From Odontocerum albicorne (lineage: Eukaryota; Arthropoda; Insecta; Trichoptera; Odontoceridae), in NCBI GenBank assembly GCA_949825065.1, contig OX463866.1, forward strand, positions 201,001 to 265,000: 64,000 nt of DNA, given 5' to 3'. The number at the start of each line of letters is the position of its first letter. The stretch's first letter is position 1. Positions 34,237 to 44,940 of this stretch are shown here, piece after piece. The position numbers were made by a program, and so were the translations under genes. The notes beneath the pieces were generated by a model that ran no database searches, had not been told where the DNA came from, and saw only the letters and a list, made by a program, of their open reading frames with translations.

Positions 34237-34654
34237 ATGAAAACAAGGGTCAATTTACAATGCCGTTTTCAAATTCCGCACCCCATAATACAGGAAGACT
34301 TTTGTTTCTGGAAAATATCGTTGTTTAGAAAAAGTGTATTCCAATAGATAGAACAGAACTCTGAGTAATAATAGAGGGAAACAGTTTGTCTAAACGGCCT
34401 CATCAGTCGGGAGGACGAGAACGGTGCGAGACAAGAATGTACAGACGGGGTGGCTCCACACAGCCCGTCTTCAGGCAGCTCTCCGGCCTGAATCGAAAGG
34501 GAAACCCGAGTGCCGGTATTGCCAGGCCATAACATACGAGTATATTGTATAATACGACTATATTACATGATATGTCGGTGAATGTGCTTCTTCTGCGCAA
34601 ACTGGTTCCGCGCTGACAACCTCTTGAGCTGGACCGCGTGTGGCAGGCTCTATT

Positions 34655-34690
34655 ATATGGTATGGTATGATATGGTATGGTATGGTATGT
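34655..34690. repeat. (ATGGT)n microsatellite
   Basis: TATGG pentamers with one interruption. The same pentamer recurs at 36695-36724. Confidence 0.95.
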
Positions 34691-34867
34691 CTTGCTTATC
34701 TATTTTTTTTAAATTATGCGCCTGATAATTATTGTTTGGATCCTCCTGGTAATTATAATTTATTTATTGATTAAACACTTCATAGTATAAAAATCTAACA
34801 GGTTTATTTTAGCCAGCTTGTTGAAAATTTCTTCCAGCCAACCTTGATTCGAATACATCATTATGCA

Positions 34868-34975
34868 GTGCATGGCCATATGGTAACGCGCTGGGCTTCC
34901 ATGTGGAAGGTCACCGGTTCAAACTTTGCACTGTGCTACTCCCATCAAATGACACAGACATTTTTATTTGTTCTT
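34868..34975 (+). mobile_element. SINE-2 copy
   Basis: GTGCATGGCCATATGGTAAC (box A), GCGCTGGGCTTCCATGTGGA, then AGGTCACCGGTTCAAACTTT (box B, mutated), then GCACTGTGCTACTCCC. It matches 57352-57480 over the head and the GTGCTA block. Confidence 0.8.
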
Positions 34976-35010
34976 GAAAGTACCCTATGTTTTCTTGTTC
35001 TTTTAAAATA

Positions 35011-35161
35011 TTAGGTGTCAACATAAGTTGTGCCAGTTTTTTTCCAATTTAAAAATGAGCACCAAAAGTAAAACAAAATGGTAAATTTTATACGTCATTC
35101 GAAAGAAAATTTTCTTTTTTGAAATTAAAAGAAAACGGACTCAACTTATGTTAACACCCAA
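35011..35161. mobile_element. Mariner-derived MITE, 151 bp, with TA duplication
   Basis: The left end is TTAGGTGTCAACATAAGTTG and the right end is CAACTTATGTTAACACCCAA, the inverted form of the left. TA flanks both sides (35009-35010 and 35162-35163). The sub-terminal GAGCACCAAAAGTAAAACAA and ACGTCATTCGAAAGAAAATT blocks match the larger element at 40273-41189, so this is an internally deleted relative. TACTCGTA lies 4 bp outside the right end. Confidence 0.9.
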
Positions 35162-35199
35162 TATATACTCGTATTATATCATATACTTTTTTTAATGCT

Positions 35200-35610
35200 C
35201 CTATGATAATTTCGAGTTGAATACTCCTGATAATTATGTCTGTATTACTCGCGGTAATCATATCTTGAATACTCCAAGTGATCAAATCTTGAATGCTCCA
35301 AGTAACTTTGTATCGAATGCTCCAGGTAATTATGTATTGAATACTTGCGGTAATTACGTTATGTTTTGAATACTCCGAGTAATTAAATATCGACTGCTCC
35401 AAGTACTGTCGAATGCTCCTGATAGTTATGTCTCGAATACTCCTGATAATAACCATTGAACGCTTTAGGTCATTATGTATCGAATGCTCCTAGTGATTCT
35501 GCCTTGAACGTTCAGGTAATCTCTTGAATACTACAAGGTTATTATGCATCGATACTCCTAGTAATGTCTCGAATACTCCTGATAAGGATAATTTGAATGC
35601 TACTGGTTTT
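35200..35610. repeat. Degenerate tandem repeat of about 30 bp
   Basis: GAATACTCCWAGTAAT-like units, about 13 copies with many indels. It is clearly older than the other arrays. The minus frame over it (35151-35456) is spurious. Confidence 0.85.
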
Positions 35611-35904
35611 ATATTATACGAGTATGTTAAGGATAAATTTATTTCTCAAGTATTATGAAAAAGAGAAAAAATATGTAAATGCAAACGGATGTAAAATAAC
35701 AAGGCGTTAATTAATTATGTTAAGATTAAAAGTTAACTAATAAACAAGCAAACCAAATTCAAATTCAACAAAATATAATCAAGAGCGCGTGACGTAGTGC
35801 AAAACCCCATTAATACTAAGGCCAAATGGCTACAAAAACTAAATTTAATCTTAGTTAACTCATAAATCTGAAATGGACACCTTTTAACCGTAAACCCGTA
35901 TGCA

Positions 35905-36012
35905 GGGGTCGGCGGCCAGTGGTGCGGCCAGCGGGGCGGCCAGTGTAGCGGCCAGTGTAGCGGCCAGTGTAGCGGCCAGTGTAGCGGCCAGTGTAGCGGC
36001 CAGCGGCCAGTG
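35905..36012. repeat. 12 bp GC-rich array
   Basis: GTAGCGGCCAGT repeated about 8 times, with GTGGTG and GCGGGG variants at the edges. Confidence 0.95.
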
Positions 36013-36231
36013 GTGATGCTTTTAAGAGCTCAGTTCGTGAATACGGCACCGAAAATAATCTTAATTGATGATTTTCAGTATCTTTTTATAGTGAATCGTG
36101 TATATTTAAATGAAGCATGAGTGAAATCGTTCGGATGATTTAGTGACCGAACTCATAGCATTTAATCGAATCCTCTATAGTTATAGTTATAGACTGGTGA
36201 TATAGACAAAAATAATAACAGGAAAATTAAT

Positions 36232-36335
36232 ATAGCGCCGTTTAGAGAGCAGATTCTTATTGAATTCGGTCTTACTCAGAATACAAATCCCTATTATTAA
36301 CAGATTAAAAATATTACAAAATAAAAATGTGTAAA
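36232..36335 (-). mobile_element. SINE-3 copy
   Basis: Minus strand: TTTTGTAATATTTTTAATCT, TAATAATAGGGATTTGTATT, GAATCTGCTCTCTAAACGGC and GCTATATTAAT. The block order is shared with 55985-56115 and 56695-56815. Confidence 0.6.
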
Positions 36336-36347
36336 TAATAAAGTGTA

Positions 36348-36407
36348 AGGATATAAAGTTAGTGACTTCGGCCAGTAGGATATAAAGTTAGTGACTTCGG
36401 CCAGTAG
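36348..36407. repeat. 29 bp tandem duplication
   Basis: AGGATATAAAGTTAGTGACT and TCGGCCAGT twice. Confidence 0.95.
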
Positions 36408-36694
36408 CTTTCTATCCTTAAGTTAGATTAAGAACTTTCCCGCATCCCAAACATATTTGGTAAGAGAACCGCAGAAAACGTATAATGCGAAGACGAACTA
36501 GAAAAATAAATCTTTGTAGATTTTTCGCTATGTGATAGTAACACATTCAGCTTGAGGTAGAATGTATCATATATGTATAGTGTTCATATATACGTATAAT
36601 CATAAAATGAAGATATTTCGTAAGTTAACACCATGCAAGAGATGTCACATTGAGACATCGGGCTATGTTAAAACATTCGCTTCGATATGTACTC

Positions 36695-36724
36695 GTATGG
36701 TATGGTATGGTATGGTATGGTATA
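36695..36724. repeat. (ATGGT)6 microsatellite
   Basis: It directly follows TACTCGTA at 36690-36697. Confidence 0.95.
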
Positions 36725-36810
36725 CCATGGAAAGAAATAAACCTGCAAATGAAATATATATAATATGTTAATTACTTTTTTCTTTTAGTTTTAAAGTAAC
36801 AAAATAAGAA

Positions 36811-37086
36811 TTTGGGCAATGATTGTCTCCATTCTACTATATTATATATCCACTTATTTGGGCAATGATTGTCTCCATTCTACTATACTATATATCCACT
36901 TATTTGGGCAATGATTGTCTCCATTCTACTATACTATATATCCACTTATTTGGGCAATGATTGTCTCCATTCTACTATACTATATATCCACTTATTTGGG
37001 CAATGATTGTCTCTATTCTACTATACTATATATCCACTTATTTGGGCAATGATTGTCTCCATTCTACTATACTATATATCCACTTA
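36811..37086. repeat. 46 bp tandem repeat, 6 copies
   Basis: TTTGGGCAATGATTGTCTCC and ATTCTACTATACTATATATC; starts at 36811, 36857, 36903, 36949, 36995 and 37041. Confidence 0.97.
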
Positions 37087-37734
37087 TTTTTTTATGGTTT
37101 GGACTCTTATTTGCTTTTTTTCTTTCTTTTCGCTGGCGGTGAATCGGGAGTTGTCTGTGCGTGTTTGTGCGCTATCTTCTCATCCATTTTTATATAACTG
37201 CTTAATTACAAGTATTTCCATGTGTTGTGTTGTGGTCTGTATGTGTTGTGGTTTGTACGAGTATGTGTGAACATCATTTCTCATTTGTCATTTTATTTTT
37301 ATAAAATTTGGAGTTGAGCCTTTTCTCTTTTTCCCGTTCTCGTTGACAATTAGTATTAGTAGTAACCTGAGGTGGTATACAAGTACGTGGGTTTTCTTTT
37401 TTTTGGTTTTCTGCTATATGTTCTTTTTTTTGTCTTTTTAGTCTATATGTACAAGGGTGTGGACTGAAAGCCCCCCGATGCCCTTGCGGTCGGGCTCGCC
37501 CTACATTATTGGGGTGTATCTTGGTCGGGGGTATGTTGTGGGATGAGCCCAGACATTTTAATGTCTGCTGTCTTAAATGTATGATATTTTCTGCAATTTA
37601 TTTTGAGATATATTATATATATACTCGTATATGCGATTTCGGAACGAATTTATATATGGTATGTAACATAACATACACATTATATTGCTGTTAGGGAATC
37701 TATATTTATTTATTTGAGTTAATCTGAGTTGGTA
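37087..37734. other. AT-rich DNA, no gene
   Basis: T-rich with short frames. 8-mers at 37256-37263 and 37622-37629. Confidence 0.45.
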
Positions 37735-37865
37735 TTTAAGGCTTCTTGAAAGTTATTCCACCTGATTTTATCTTAAGTCATTTTACCGACTTTCTGGTGG
37801 GTTGGAAGATATTGTTACATGGCAATAATTCCACCAAGTTTTACTGTATATAACGAAACTGTTAT
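37735..37865 (+). mobile_element. SINE-1 body without head
   Basis: TGGTGGGTTGGAAGATATTG, TTACATGGCAATAATTCCAC and CAAGTTTTACTGTATATAAC match the distal SINE-1 body. No tRNA-like head is visible upstream. Confidence 0.65.
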
Positions 37866-38507
37866 AAAATACAAAATATTAAATAATCATGAATGTATTG
37901 TATCATAATAGCATACCTCACACATCTTCGCTTGACTCTTCTGTTCATACTAAATCATTCATTTATTTGTCGAGCAATAAAAAAACCGTTGGACGAGTAA
38001 CCTTTCCCCTCCTCGCCACGAAGTCTGGAGGAGTGTCGAGTGAGACGTTAAGGCAGCCGGCCGGACCATCGAGAGCGGGTTATGCAGATGTTATGGGCCA
38101 TCATACAGATCGAGACGGAATCATTGTAGACAGAATCACTCAGTTATTTCCAAATACTTGTCATTTCCAAGTTAAAAAACGTGTTTAAGTATTCGACGTA
38201 TTCTTCAGTTTTTCGGTAATATTACGTAGAAAAAGGATACAGAAAGACTCAAGGTCACTGGCAATATGGAAGAGTGCTACGGGCCTGCTTTTGCCACAGG
38301 GTCGTACTCGTACATGAAGGGATGGAGAAGAATGTGCACGAGACACAGCAATTGCAGTGTCGTGACCCACACTTGTTCCTCTGCATTGAGGTCGCAACGC
38401 AGGATCATGCTTATTAAAACTTCGGAAAATGTTAGTCAAGATCTTTTCCATAAAGAAGCATCCTCTTATTTGATTTTCTAACAACATTGTCTAACAGTGC
38501 AAGGCAA
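37866..38507. other. Unassigned stretch with paired sense/antisense frames
   Basis: Plus frames 37889-38188 (99 codons) and 38266-38481, and minus frame 38185-38487, have no motif. Nothing supported. Confidence 0.4.
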
Positions 38508-38610
38508 TCCTCGTGGCCTAGTTGTTAAAACACTTCTATATTGTTCTGTCTTCCAGCTTCTGGGTTTTTTATCATTAATGAAACTACTTCGATTGAGTTT
38601 TACTCTTTAA
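38508..38610 (+). mobile_element. SINE-1 head, decayed
   Basis: ATCCTCGTGGCCTAGTTGTT is a clear box A region. The box B has degenerated. Confidence 0.45.
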
Positions 38611-38639
38611 TGCTTTAATGGTAAACTTTTCATAAATGC

Positions 38640-39470
38640 TGTCTAGGCTTTAAGATGAATCACGATAAAATCAAAGTCACGAGTAAAACTGGTCAATCAA
38701 CACCTTTCATAGTCGAGAGGAAGACCATCGAGAAAGTTCAGTCGAACGTATTATATATCTTGGACATATCAGTTATACTTATGAATTAAAAACTGGATCC
38801 AGAAATGGAGAGACGACGCGGTCAAGTCTGGAATGTATTTGATTAACTGTCCTTCATCCTAAAATCACCAAAGCACCAAAAATATCTAAATTAAGGTGAA
38901 TTCAGTTTATGTACACCGCTAGTACTGATATATGGCCTTGGGATGGCAGCGTTCAGATAGCAACTAATGCATAAGCTCTGGGTAACACAGAGGGCCATGG
39001 AAAGAAGAATAGTGAATATTTCATAACAGGACTGGAAGACGAATAAATGGATAAAGCAGCAGGGCAAAGTTGCAGATGACGCTGAGAAAGTGACCACCCT
39101 TATGTAAAACTATGAATAGGCACGTTGCAAGATGTACCGATGATGTGTGGACCCAGAAAAGTTCTGGGAAAGAAGAATAGTGAATATTTCATAACAGGAC
39201 TGGAAGACGAATAAATGGATAAAGCAGCAGGGCAAAGTTGCAGATGACGCTGAGAAAGTGACCACCCTTATGTAAAACTATGAATAGGCACGTTGCAAGA
39301 TGTACCGATGATGTGTGGACCCAGAAAAGTTCTGGAGTGGCGTACGAGGAGTCAGATGGCATTAGAAAAGTGACTGGGGTCAACTGCAAGCGATGTGTTC
39401 AAGACAGAGACGAGTGGAAGAGGAGAGAGGAAGCTTATATCCAATACAGAAGTCAACCAGACTAATGACG
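38640..39470 (+). mobile_element. LINE-E remnant (RTE-type reverse transcriptase tail)
   Basis: In order: MNHDKIKV (the LKMNxxKTKVM block), VERKTIEKVQSNVLYI, MERRRGQVWNVF (INRRIQxGWxAF), LIYGLGMA (MTYGxET), THKLWVTQRAMERRI-like (VTQRAMERxM), VADDAEKVTTL, ARCTDDVWTQK and QDRDEWKRREEAYIQ at the end. This is the C-terminal half of an RTE-type ORF2 in correct order with many stops and shifts. The segment 38999-39166 is duplicated at 39167-39334. Confidence 0.8.
38999..39334. repeat. 168 bp tandem duplication inside LINE-E
   Basis: AAAGAAGAATAGTGAATATT starts at 39001 and again at 39169. The two copies are almost identical, so the duplication is recent compared with the decay of the element. Confidence 0.97.
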
Positions 39471-39704
39471 ATGAATCGAAAAAATATTACTGCAGATCCC
39501 AAAGGAATAAAAACAGCAATATTGAAACAAAATGATCAAACAGCAGAAGCAATCCAGCGAACACCCCAACTTGCATACAACTTTGAATTAGCCACTAACT
39601 CCGACGTATCTCGACTATGCCTTGAATTTATCAACAAACCGATCATGCCTTGAACTTATTAGCAAATTTAACAACCGACCTGGGCGTTACAAATTCAATT
39701 CTCG
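39471..39704. other. Region following LINE-E, no gene
   Basis: An 86-codon frame (39393-39653) begins in the out-of-frame LINE-E end and runs on without a motif. A short ATGCCTTGAA...TTAT repeat occurs near 39620-39660. Confidence 0.4.
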
Positions 39705-39840
39705 TTAAAACCCAGATAAAAAAAAATCAACCTGTTTTTCGTTTAAGACGTTTTTAACATGTTTCTTATTAGTTGGAAGATATTTCCAAAGTCCGCCAGG
39801 TTGTACTGTGTATAGCAAAAGTATATACTATAATACAACC
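39705..39840 (+). mobile_element. SINE-1 distal part
   Basis: GTTAAAACCCAGAT (end of head), CCTGTTTTTCGTTTAAGACG, TTAGTTGGAAGATATTTCCA, and GTCCGCCAGGTTGTACTGTG. The head is mostly lost. Confidence 0.6.
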
Positions 39841-40272
39841 CTCACATTCGAGTCTAATAGCTGAAAAGGTTCTCGAGTCATGTTTTACAGTACGCAGTGC
39901 GCAGTAAGAGGGAATATAAATAAATGCGCATACTTCATGTTGTGAAAACCACAAAAAAGTCAGCAAATATTTTTTGTTATCAAATGACTTCTGGACAAAA
40001 AATTCAAAACACATTCTTCAAGGAGCGAAAACAGCCGGCTCGTCGAATGATAAATTGCAAATTTATTTGTTTTGGTTACTTTACATACATACGAGTACAT
40101 ATTTACATACTCACTCGAACACACATACGGAATTCTTCGAATCACGGTTTTAATCAATCTATTTTTTTTATTTAATATGATGTGATAAAGAATGTCAGTT
40201 TTTTTAAGAGCTATCGTTACGGGTAGATATATTTGCTTACTTCATTCTAAATGAGCTGAATATACGAGTATA

Positions 40273-41189
40273 TTGGGTGTTAACATAAGTTGTGCCCGTT
40301 TTTTTCTTAATTTAAAAATGAGCACCAAAAGTAAGACAACATGATAAAGGTTACACGTCATTTGAAAGAAAATTTTCTGCTCTACAAGATGTTGTATTTG
40401 TTTTTACGTTACATGTTTTATTTTATTTGATTACAAGCCTTCAAAATCGAATGTCAAGTAGACGAAAGTGAGCATTTTCGACACCTCCTTCTGTCCGCGT
40501 TCAATCGAGGGAATAAAGCTGCCAAAGCTGCTAGCGATATTTGCGAAGTGTACGGCGAAGATGCTGTGAATGAAAGGACAGATCGTCGATGGTTTTTGTG
40601 TTTCAAAGACGGTAATTTCAACATGAAAAATCAACGTTCGACAATTTCTGCTGGTTTGCTCGCGCGTCATCGAGCTACGCATGGCCACAAACAAAGGTTC
40701 CTTTACCGCATCATTACTGGTGATGAAAAATGGTTTGAAAATGATGATGAAAAATGTTTGAAGGGGATCTTCATGAATAATATGGTTTAAGCGGTCTTCA
40801 TCGAAGTTCACTGGTCGTCCCGAACACTCCATGTCTTTCAGGTCGAAATTACCGTCATTGAAACGCAAAAACGATCAACGAGCTGTCCTTTCATTCATAG
40901 CATCTTCACCGTACACTTCTCAAATATCGCGAGCAGCTTTGGTAGCTTTATTCCCTCGATTGAACGCGAATAGTAGGAGGTGTCGAAAATGCTCACTTTC
41001 GTCTACTTGACATTCGATTTTGAAGGCTTGTAATCAAATAAAATAATACATGTAACGTAAAAGCAAACACAATACCTTGTAGAACAGAATTTTTTTTTCT
41101 AATGACGTATAACACTTACCATTTTGTTTTACTTTTAGTGCTCATTTTCAAATTGAAAAAAAACGTACACAGCTTATGTTAACACCTAA
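40273..41189. mobile_element. Fold-back mariner element, 917 bp, with TA duplication
   Basis: The ends TTGGGTGTTAACATAAG and CTTATGTTAACACCTAA are inverted, and TA flanks both sides (40271-40272, 41190-41191). The left arm (plus) encodes a mariner transposase start, EHFRHLLLSAFNRGNKAAKA and DICEVYGEDAVNERTDRRWF. By an internal deletion this joins the region of the first catalytic aspartate, RATHGHKQRFLYRIITGDEK. The right arm is the same 5' half inverted: on the minus strand it reads the same N-terminus, then FNDGNFDLKDMECSGRPVNF and DEDRLNHIIHEDP. The element is therefore a long palindrome, about 360 bp per arm around a centre near 40640-40820. It has lost the rest of the catalytic domain and cannot encode an active transposase. 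Confidence 0.9.
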
Positions 41190-41638
41190 TATTATTATTA
41201 AACATAATAGTTTAGCGCATTTTTTCGGCTATCGTTTAGGCAAATTGTTTAATCGCTTTTTTAACGTAATCTTGAAGATGTAACGAAATAATTGGTTTTT
41301 TGTGCGTGATTATTTTACTACTGCAAAAAAATGCGACACAAAAAAATATATTTGTACAGCGTCGATGCTGGTAACAATCGTGAGTGTCAAATACAGTTTT
41401 AAGGATTCAGACGCACGAAGATGGCTCTTCTCTACCAGCCCCGATAGAGGAAATGGCGTGATGGTATGTAAAATAATGTGAATTGACATTTACATTTTTT
41501 ATAGGCTGGAACTTTTTTGCACATGTAAGGTACAAGCAAAAGCCTAGTTTATGTGGGACACGACACGACAAATTAAAGACAACACACCCAGATTCATAGA
41601 AATCGAGTTTCTACTTTAAATTACCTGCTGTTATGTTG
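41190..41638. other. AT-rich DNA with an isolated LINE-A tail
   Basis: CTCTACCAGCCCCGATAGAG then GAAATGGCGTGATGGTATGT at 41433-41470 is the LINE-A 3' non-coding signature. No coding part upstream. Confidence 0.5.
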
Positions 41639-41952
41639 TTGGTTGCCTTGATTTTCATAAACTGTACTTGTCATATAAATGTTGGTTGTCTTGTTTTTTC
41701 ATAAGCTGTACTTGTTAACATATGTAAATGTTGGTTGTCTTGTTTTTTTCATAAACTGTACCTACTTGTTATGTAAATGTTGGTTGTCTTGTTTTTCATA
41801 AAATGTACTTATCATGTAAATGTTGGTTGTCTTATTTTTCATAAACTGTACTTGACATGTAAATTTTGGTTGTCTTTTTTTTTCATAAACTGTACTTATC
41901 ATGTAAATGTTGATTGTCTTATTTCTCATGAACTGTACTTGTCATGTAAATG
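41639..41952. repeat. About 43 bp tandem repeat, 7 copies
   Basis: TTGGTTGTCTTGTTTTTCAT and AAACTGTACTTGTCATGTAA with small length changes between units. Confidence 0.95.
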
Positions 41953-42239
41953 AAGAAATATAAAAAATTCTACGTCGAAATTAATTAAAATGTGTCGTGA
42001 TGAATATTTAAAATCGACCGCAAATCAGGACTGATTTTCAATAATTATGGAAGAGCGACGGAATGTTTATCGATATTCCTACCAAATTCCACATTTGTCC
42101 CAAATTTATGACTTTTTTTCCAAAATTACAACACATAAAAGGAAAAAACGAGCACCCACACAAATAAAACTGTATGCAAATGTTCAAAATTAATTTTCAT
42201 CCATGAAAGCTGAAACATTGTAAATTCGCGTTGCAAACG

Positions 42240-42890
42240 TATATTTGTTCATACAATGGATCGGGCGGTTTTGAGTAACTCCTACAAAGTAATTATTAGC
42301 TCAATCAAAGCCAAGTTATTCCAATTGATGTCAAAGAATATAGATGTTCCTCTAGCTTGGATCTCTTCACATATTGGTATCACTTGTAATGAATGTGTTG
42401 ATTCCTTGACAAAGGGAGCGTGTTCTACCGATCGTATCCTGTAACATAACTTGAATAAAATTAAGCACGATACTTGGCACCGATGGGCGTTGGATTGGGA
42501 TATAACTGGTACAAATAAGGCTTCTATAGTAGATATAAATCTATCCAACAATCTATCCCTTTGTAACCACGGTTTAATATAATAAGAATGAACAAGATGG
42601 AAGTGTATGTCATGTGTCGTTTACGGACGGGCCACTGCGTGGTGGTTAGTCACCTTCACAGAATGGGTATTGTGGAGAATCTCAACTGTGGTTGTGGTCT
42701 GAGTGATGAAACTATAGATCGTGTATTTTTCGGTTATCCTTTGTAAGACAGATTTGATTCACTAAAAGCCATATCTTTGCCGGGTCTATTGAATGTTGCG
42801 TTTCTTATTTATTCGAGGAACTTTTTCACTTATAGATCGATTGTTAAATTTTTGAAGCTTAATCAGTTGAAACAAATTAAGTCACGCTAA
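42240..42890 (+). mobile_element. LINE-H remnant: RNase H domain and C-terminal zinc-binding region
   Basis: A 62-codon frame (42256-42444) contains PLAWISSHIGITCNECVDSL. This matches the last catalytic block of LINE-encoded RNase H (WxPSHxGIxGNExxDxLAK), including the final aspartate. After frame breaks, 42600-42745 reads MCRLRTGHCVVVSHLHRMGI, then NLNCGCGLSDETIDRVFF and GYPL. This is the C-terminal RxRTGH...CxCG...ET.DHxxFxCP pattern, with the last cysteine replaced by tyrosine. RNase H plus this terminus is known from I/R1/LOA-type LINEs. The order is right and the frames are broken. Confidence 0.8.
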
Positions 42891-43405
42891 CATTTTGAAA
42901 TAATATCACCATACGCACGGTCTACGCTCGCGTATCCTTTGCCAATCTGATATGTTTGGACTCGAATACAGGTGCTGGTGCTGGTGCTGGGTCCACATCG
43001 ACCGAAAATACTATTTCACGCAACGCAACATTCTGTGTAAAACACAACTCAATTTACGCGATTATTTAGCGCAAAGTGCACTTGTCTGAAACTTGCTTAA
43101 AATATTTGACTCCGCATAATCCACAAAAACTCAATTTTAATTTATACATTGATTTGGTATTTATATTTGATTGTAGGACTCCATTTATCAACGCAATAAA
43201 TTAACTCTTAAATTGGAAATAATCCTCTCGGTAAAACTTAAATTTAATTGACAGCCCTTTTTGGCTTTATAATTTAACAATGGTTTTGTAAAGCAAAACT
43301 GGCCAGTCGCATTGATTTAGGTTTATTGTACAGATTTGTGTTAAATTATTATATTTCTGAACTTTAATTAAGATACCGAAATGTAATAAAAAAATCTGTC
43401 CCAGT
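42891..43405. other. AT-rich DNA, no gene
   Basis: A short GGTGCT trimer at 42973-42990. Nothing else. Confidence 0.5.
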
Positions 43406-43533
43406 TAATCCGCCACCCGGTTAATGTGACTCCAAATAATCCGCAACCCGGTTAATGTGACTCCAGATAATCCGCAACCCGGTTAATGTGACTCCAGATA
43501 ATCCGCAACCCGGTTAATGTGACTCCAGATAAT
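43406..43533. repeat. 31 bp tandem repeat, 4 copies
   Basis: TAATCCGCAACCCGGTTAAT and GTGACTCCAGA at 43406, 43437, 43468 and 43499. Confidence 0.97.
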
Positions 43534-44010
43534 CGAGGATCTTCTGTATCATATTGTATTCTCAACACAATGAGATATGCTGAAAAATATTTCAATAAAA
43601 AATAAAAATATGAATAGTGAATAACAAGGATATTTAATTAATATTAAATTGCGATAACAATTTAAATAAACTCTCAGAACCAATAAATTATATTTTATCG
43701 GACTCGAATCTAATATTGTTGATTGCATTTCATTAATTATTGTACAAACATTTTTCGCTTTTGATGTGTATACATTGGTATTTTCATACATCGTATACTG
43801 CAAGATATATTCATTTATACACGTATGTACAATACATGCATCCTGGATAGTGAGTTGTATTTTTGAAGTTGTTATCTTTCGCAATAAAATAGTTTCTGTG
43901 ACATGTAAAGTAGGAAAGTGTAATAAAGAAATGAAACGCCCATAAATCTAAAACTACATAGTCCCAAATAGTCTTCAACGTACTCGTATATAGTTAAAAA
44001 TACAATCTAG
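43534..44010. other. AT-rich DNA, no gene
   Basis: A 111-codon minus frame (43549-43884) is leucine/isoleucine/tyrosine rich as expected from composition and has no motif. TACTCGTA at 43981-43988. Confidence 0.4.
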
Positions 44011-44086
44011 CGAGATATCAGTGTACAACAATATACCGAGATATCAGTGTAGAATAATCTACCGAGATATCAGTGTACAACAATAT
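44011..44086. repeat. 26 bp tandem repeat, 3 copies
   Basis: CGAGATATCAGTGTACAACA at 44011, 44037 and 44063. Confidence 0.95.
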
Positions 44087-44104
44087 TTTAGTATGAAATA
44101 AATG

Positions 44105-44330
44105 TTGTGGAAATGCGTACACTTAGAATACTACAATATATAGGGTGACAATGTATGACAAAATGCAGAATGAGGCGAATAAGGATGAAAATATGAACTT
44201 AAGATGAAAAACATCACTCTGAGATGGTTTGGGCACGTGGGAGGAATACGTGAAATATCTCTTTATTCTACAGCAAGAGGGACACTTTTAAAGTAAAGCT
44301 TAAAGAGATAATTATGGTCAGTAATAAAAC
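44105..44330 (+). mobile_element. LINE-A remnant
   Basis: Conceptual reading across shifts: EMRTLRI, then VTMYDKMQNEAN, then KMKNITLRWFGHVGGI. This is the LINE-A order EMRALRxxxGVTMYDxxxNE then LRWFGHV. Confidence 0.7.
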
Positions 44331-44537
44331 ATCTAAATTAACAACTAAGAAATATTTGTCAAACCCAAAAATCTAACTTCTGTTATTGAGAAAGCTCAAA
44401 ACGGTTTCTTGAAAAGCATTTCCTGAAATATTAAAGATATCCAATATCCGAGCCCCTATTTCAAAAGGGACGGCCCTTAAACCAGGCGAACAGCACTTGG
44501 CAAATTAGTTCTACTTATTGTCAGTCTAAATGGATCG

Positions 44538-44745
44538 ACATTTCTGTACCTCGAATAGTTGTCACGTACATAAAGGCAACATTTCTGTACCTCGAATAGT
44601 TGTCACGTACATAAAGGCAACATTTATGTACCTCGAATAGTTGTCACGTACATAAAGGCAACATTTCTGTACCTCGAATAGTTGTCATGTACATAAAGGC
44701 AACATTTCTGTACGTCGAATAGTTGTCACGTACGTAAAGGACATA
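44538..44745. repeat. 41 bp tandem repeat, 5 copies, LINE-F derived
   Basis: ACATTTCTGTACCTCGAATA and GTTGTCACGTACATAAAGGC. On the minus strand one frame of the monomer reads LYVRDNYSRYRNVAF, matching the LINE-F block LNVPNNYTRLRRQEVF. The array abuts the LINE-F fragment at exactly the position where that block belongs. Confidence 0.9.
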
Positions 44746-44940
44746 TTTTTTCTAACATAGTTGGAATAGATGTTGCTCCCGTCAGCAGCTTCAAGATATA
44801 ATAAGAATCCCTCACAACTCTCCTCACGCTAAGAAGGTAGTATCCCAACATACCAAGAAGCAACCTTATAGGATAGTCACGGGTAGAAATCGCACTCATA
44901 TAAGTAAGATATCTCAAAAAATGTATGTTGGACTTTCTCC
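44726..44940 (-). mobile_element. LINE-F fragment
   Basis: A 63-codon minus frame reads YPIRLLLGMLGYYLLSVRRV, RDSYYILKLLTGATSIPTML and EKICPLRT. It aligns with the 59583 copy (FLLGMLGYNSLSVRRDLR and VVKLVRGVVSCPALLQRLAL). The continuation is replaced by the 41 bp array. Confidence 0.75.

Noticed and set aside
40431..40868. Complete mariner transposase on the minus strand
   Set aside because: The 145-codon frame holds only part of the N-terminal half and then reads antisense through the opposite arm. The catalytic domain is missing.
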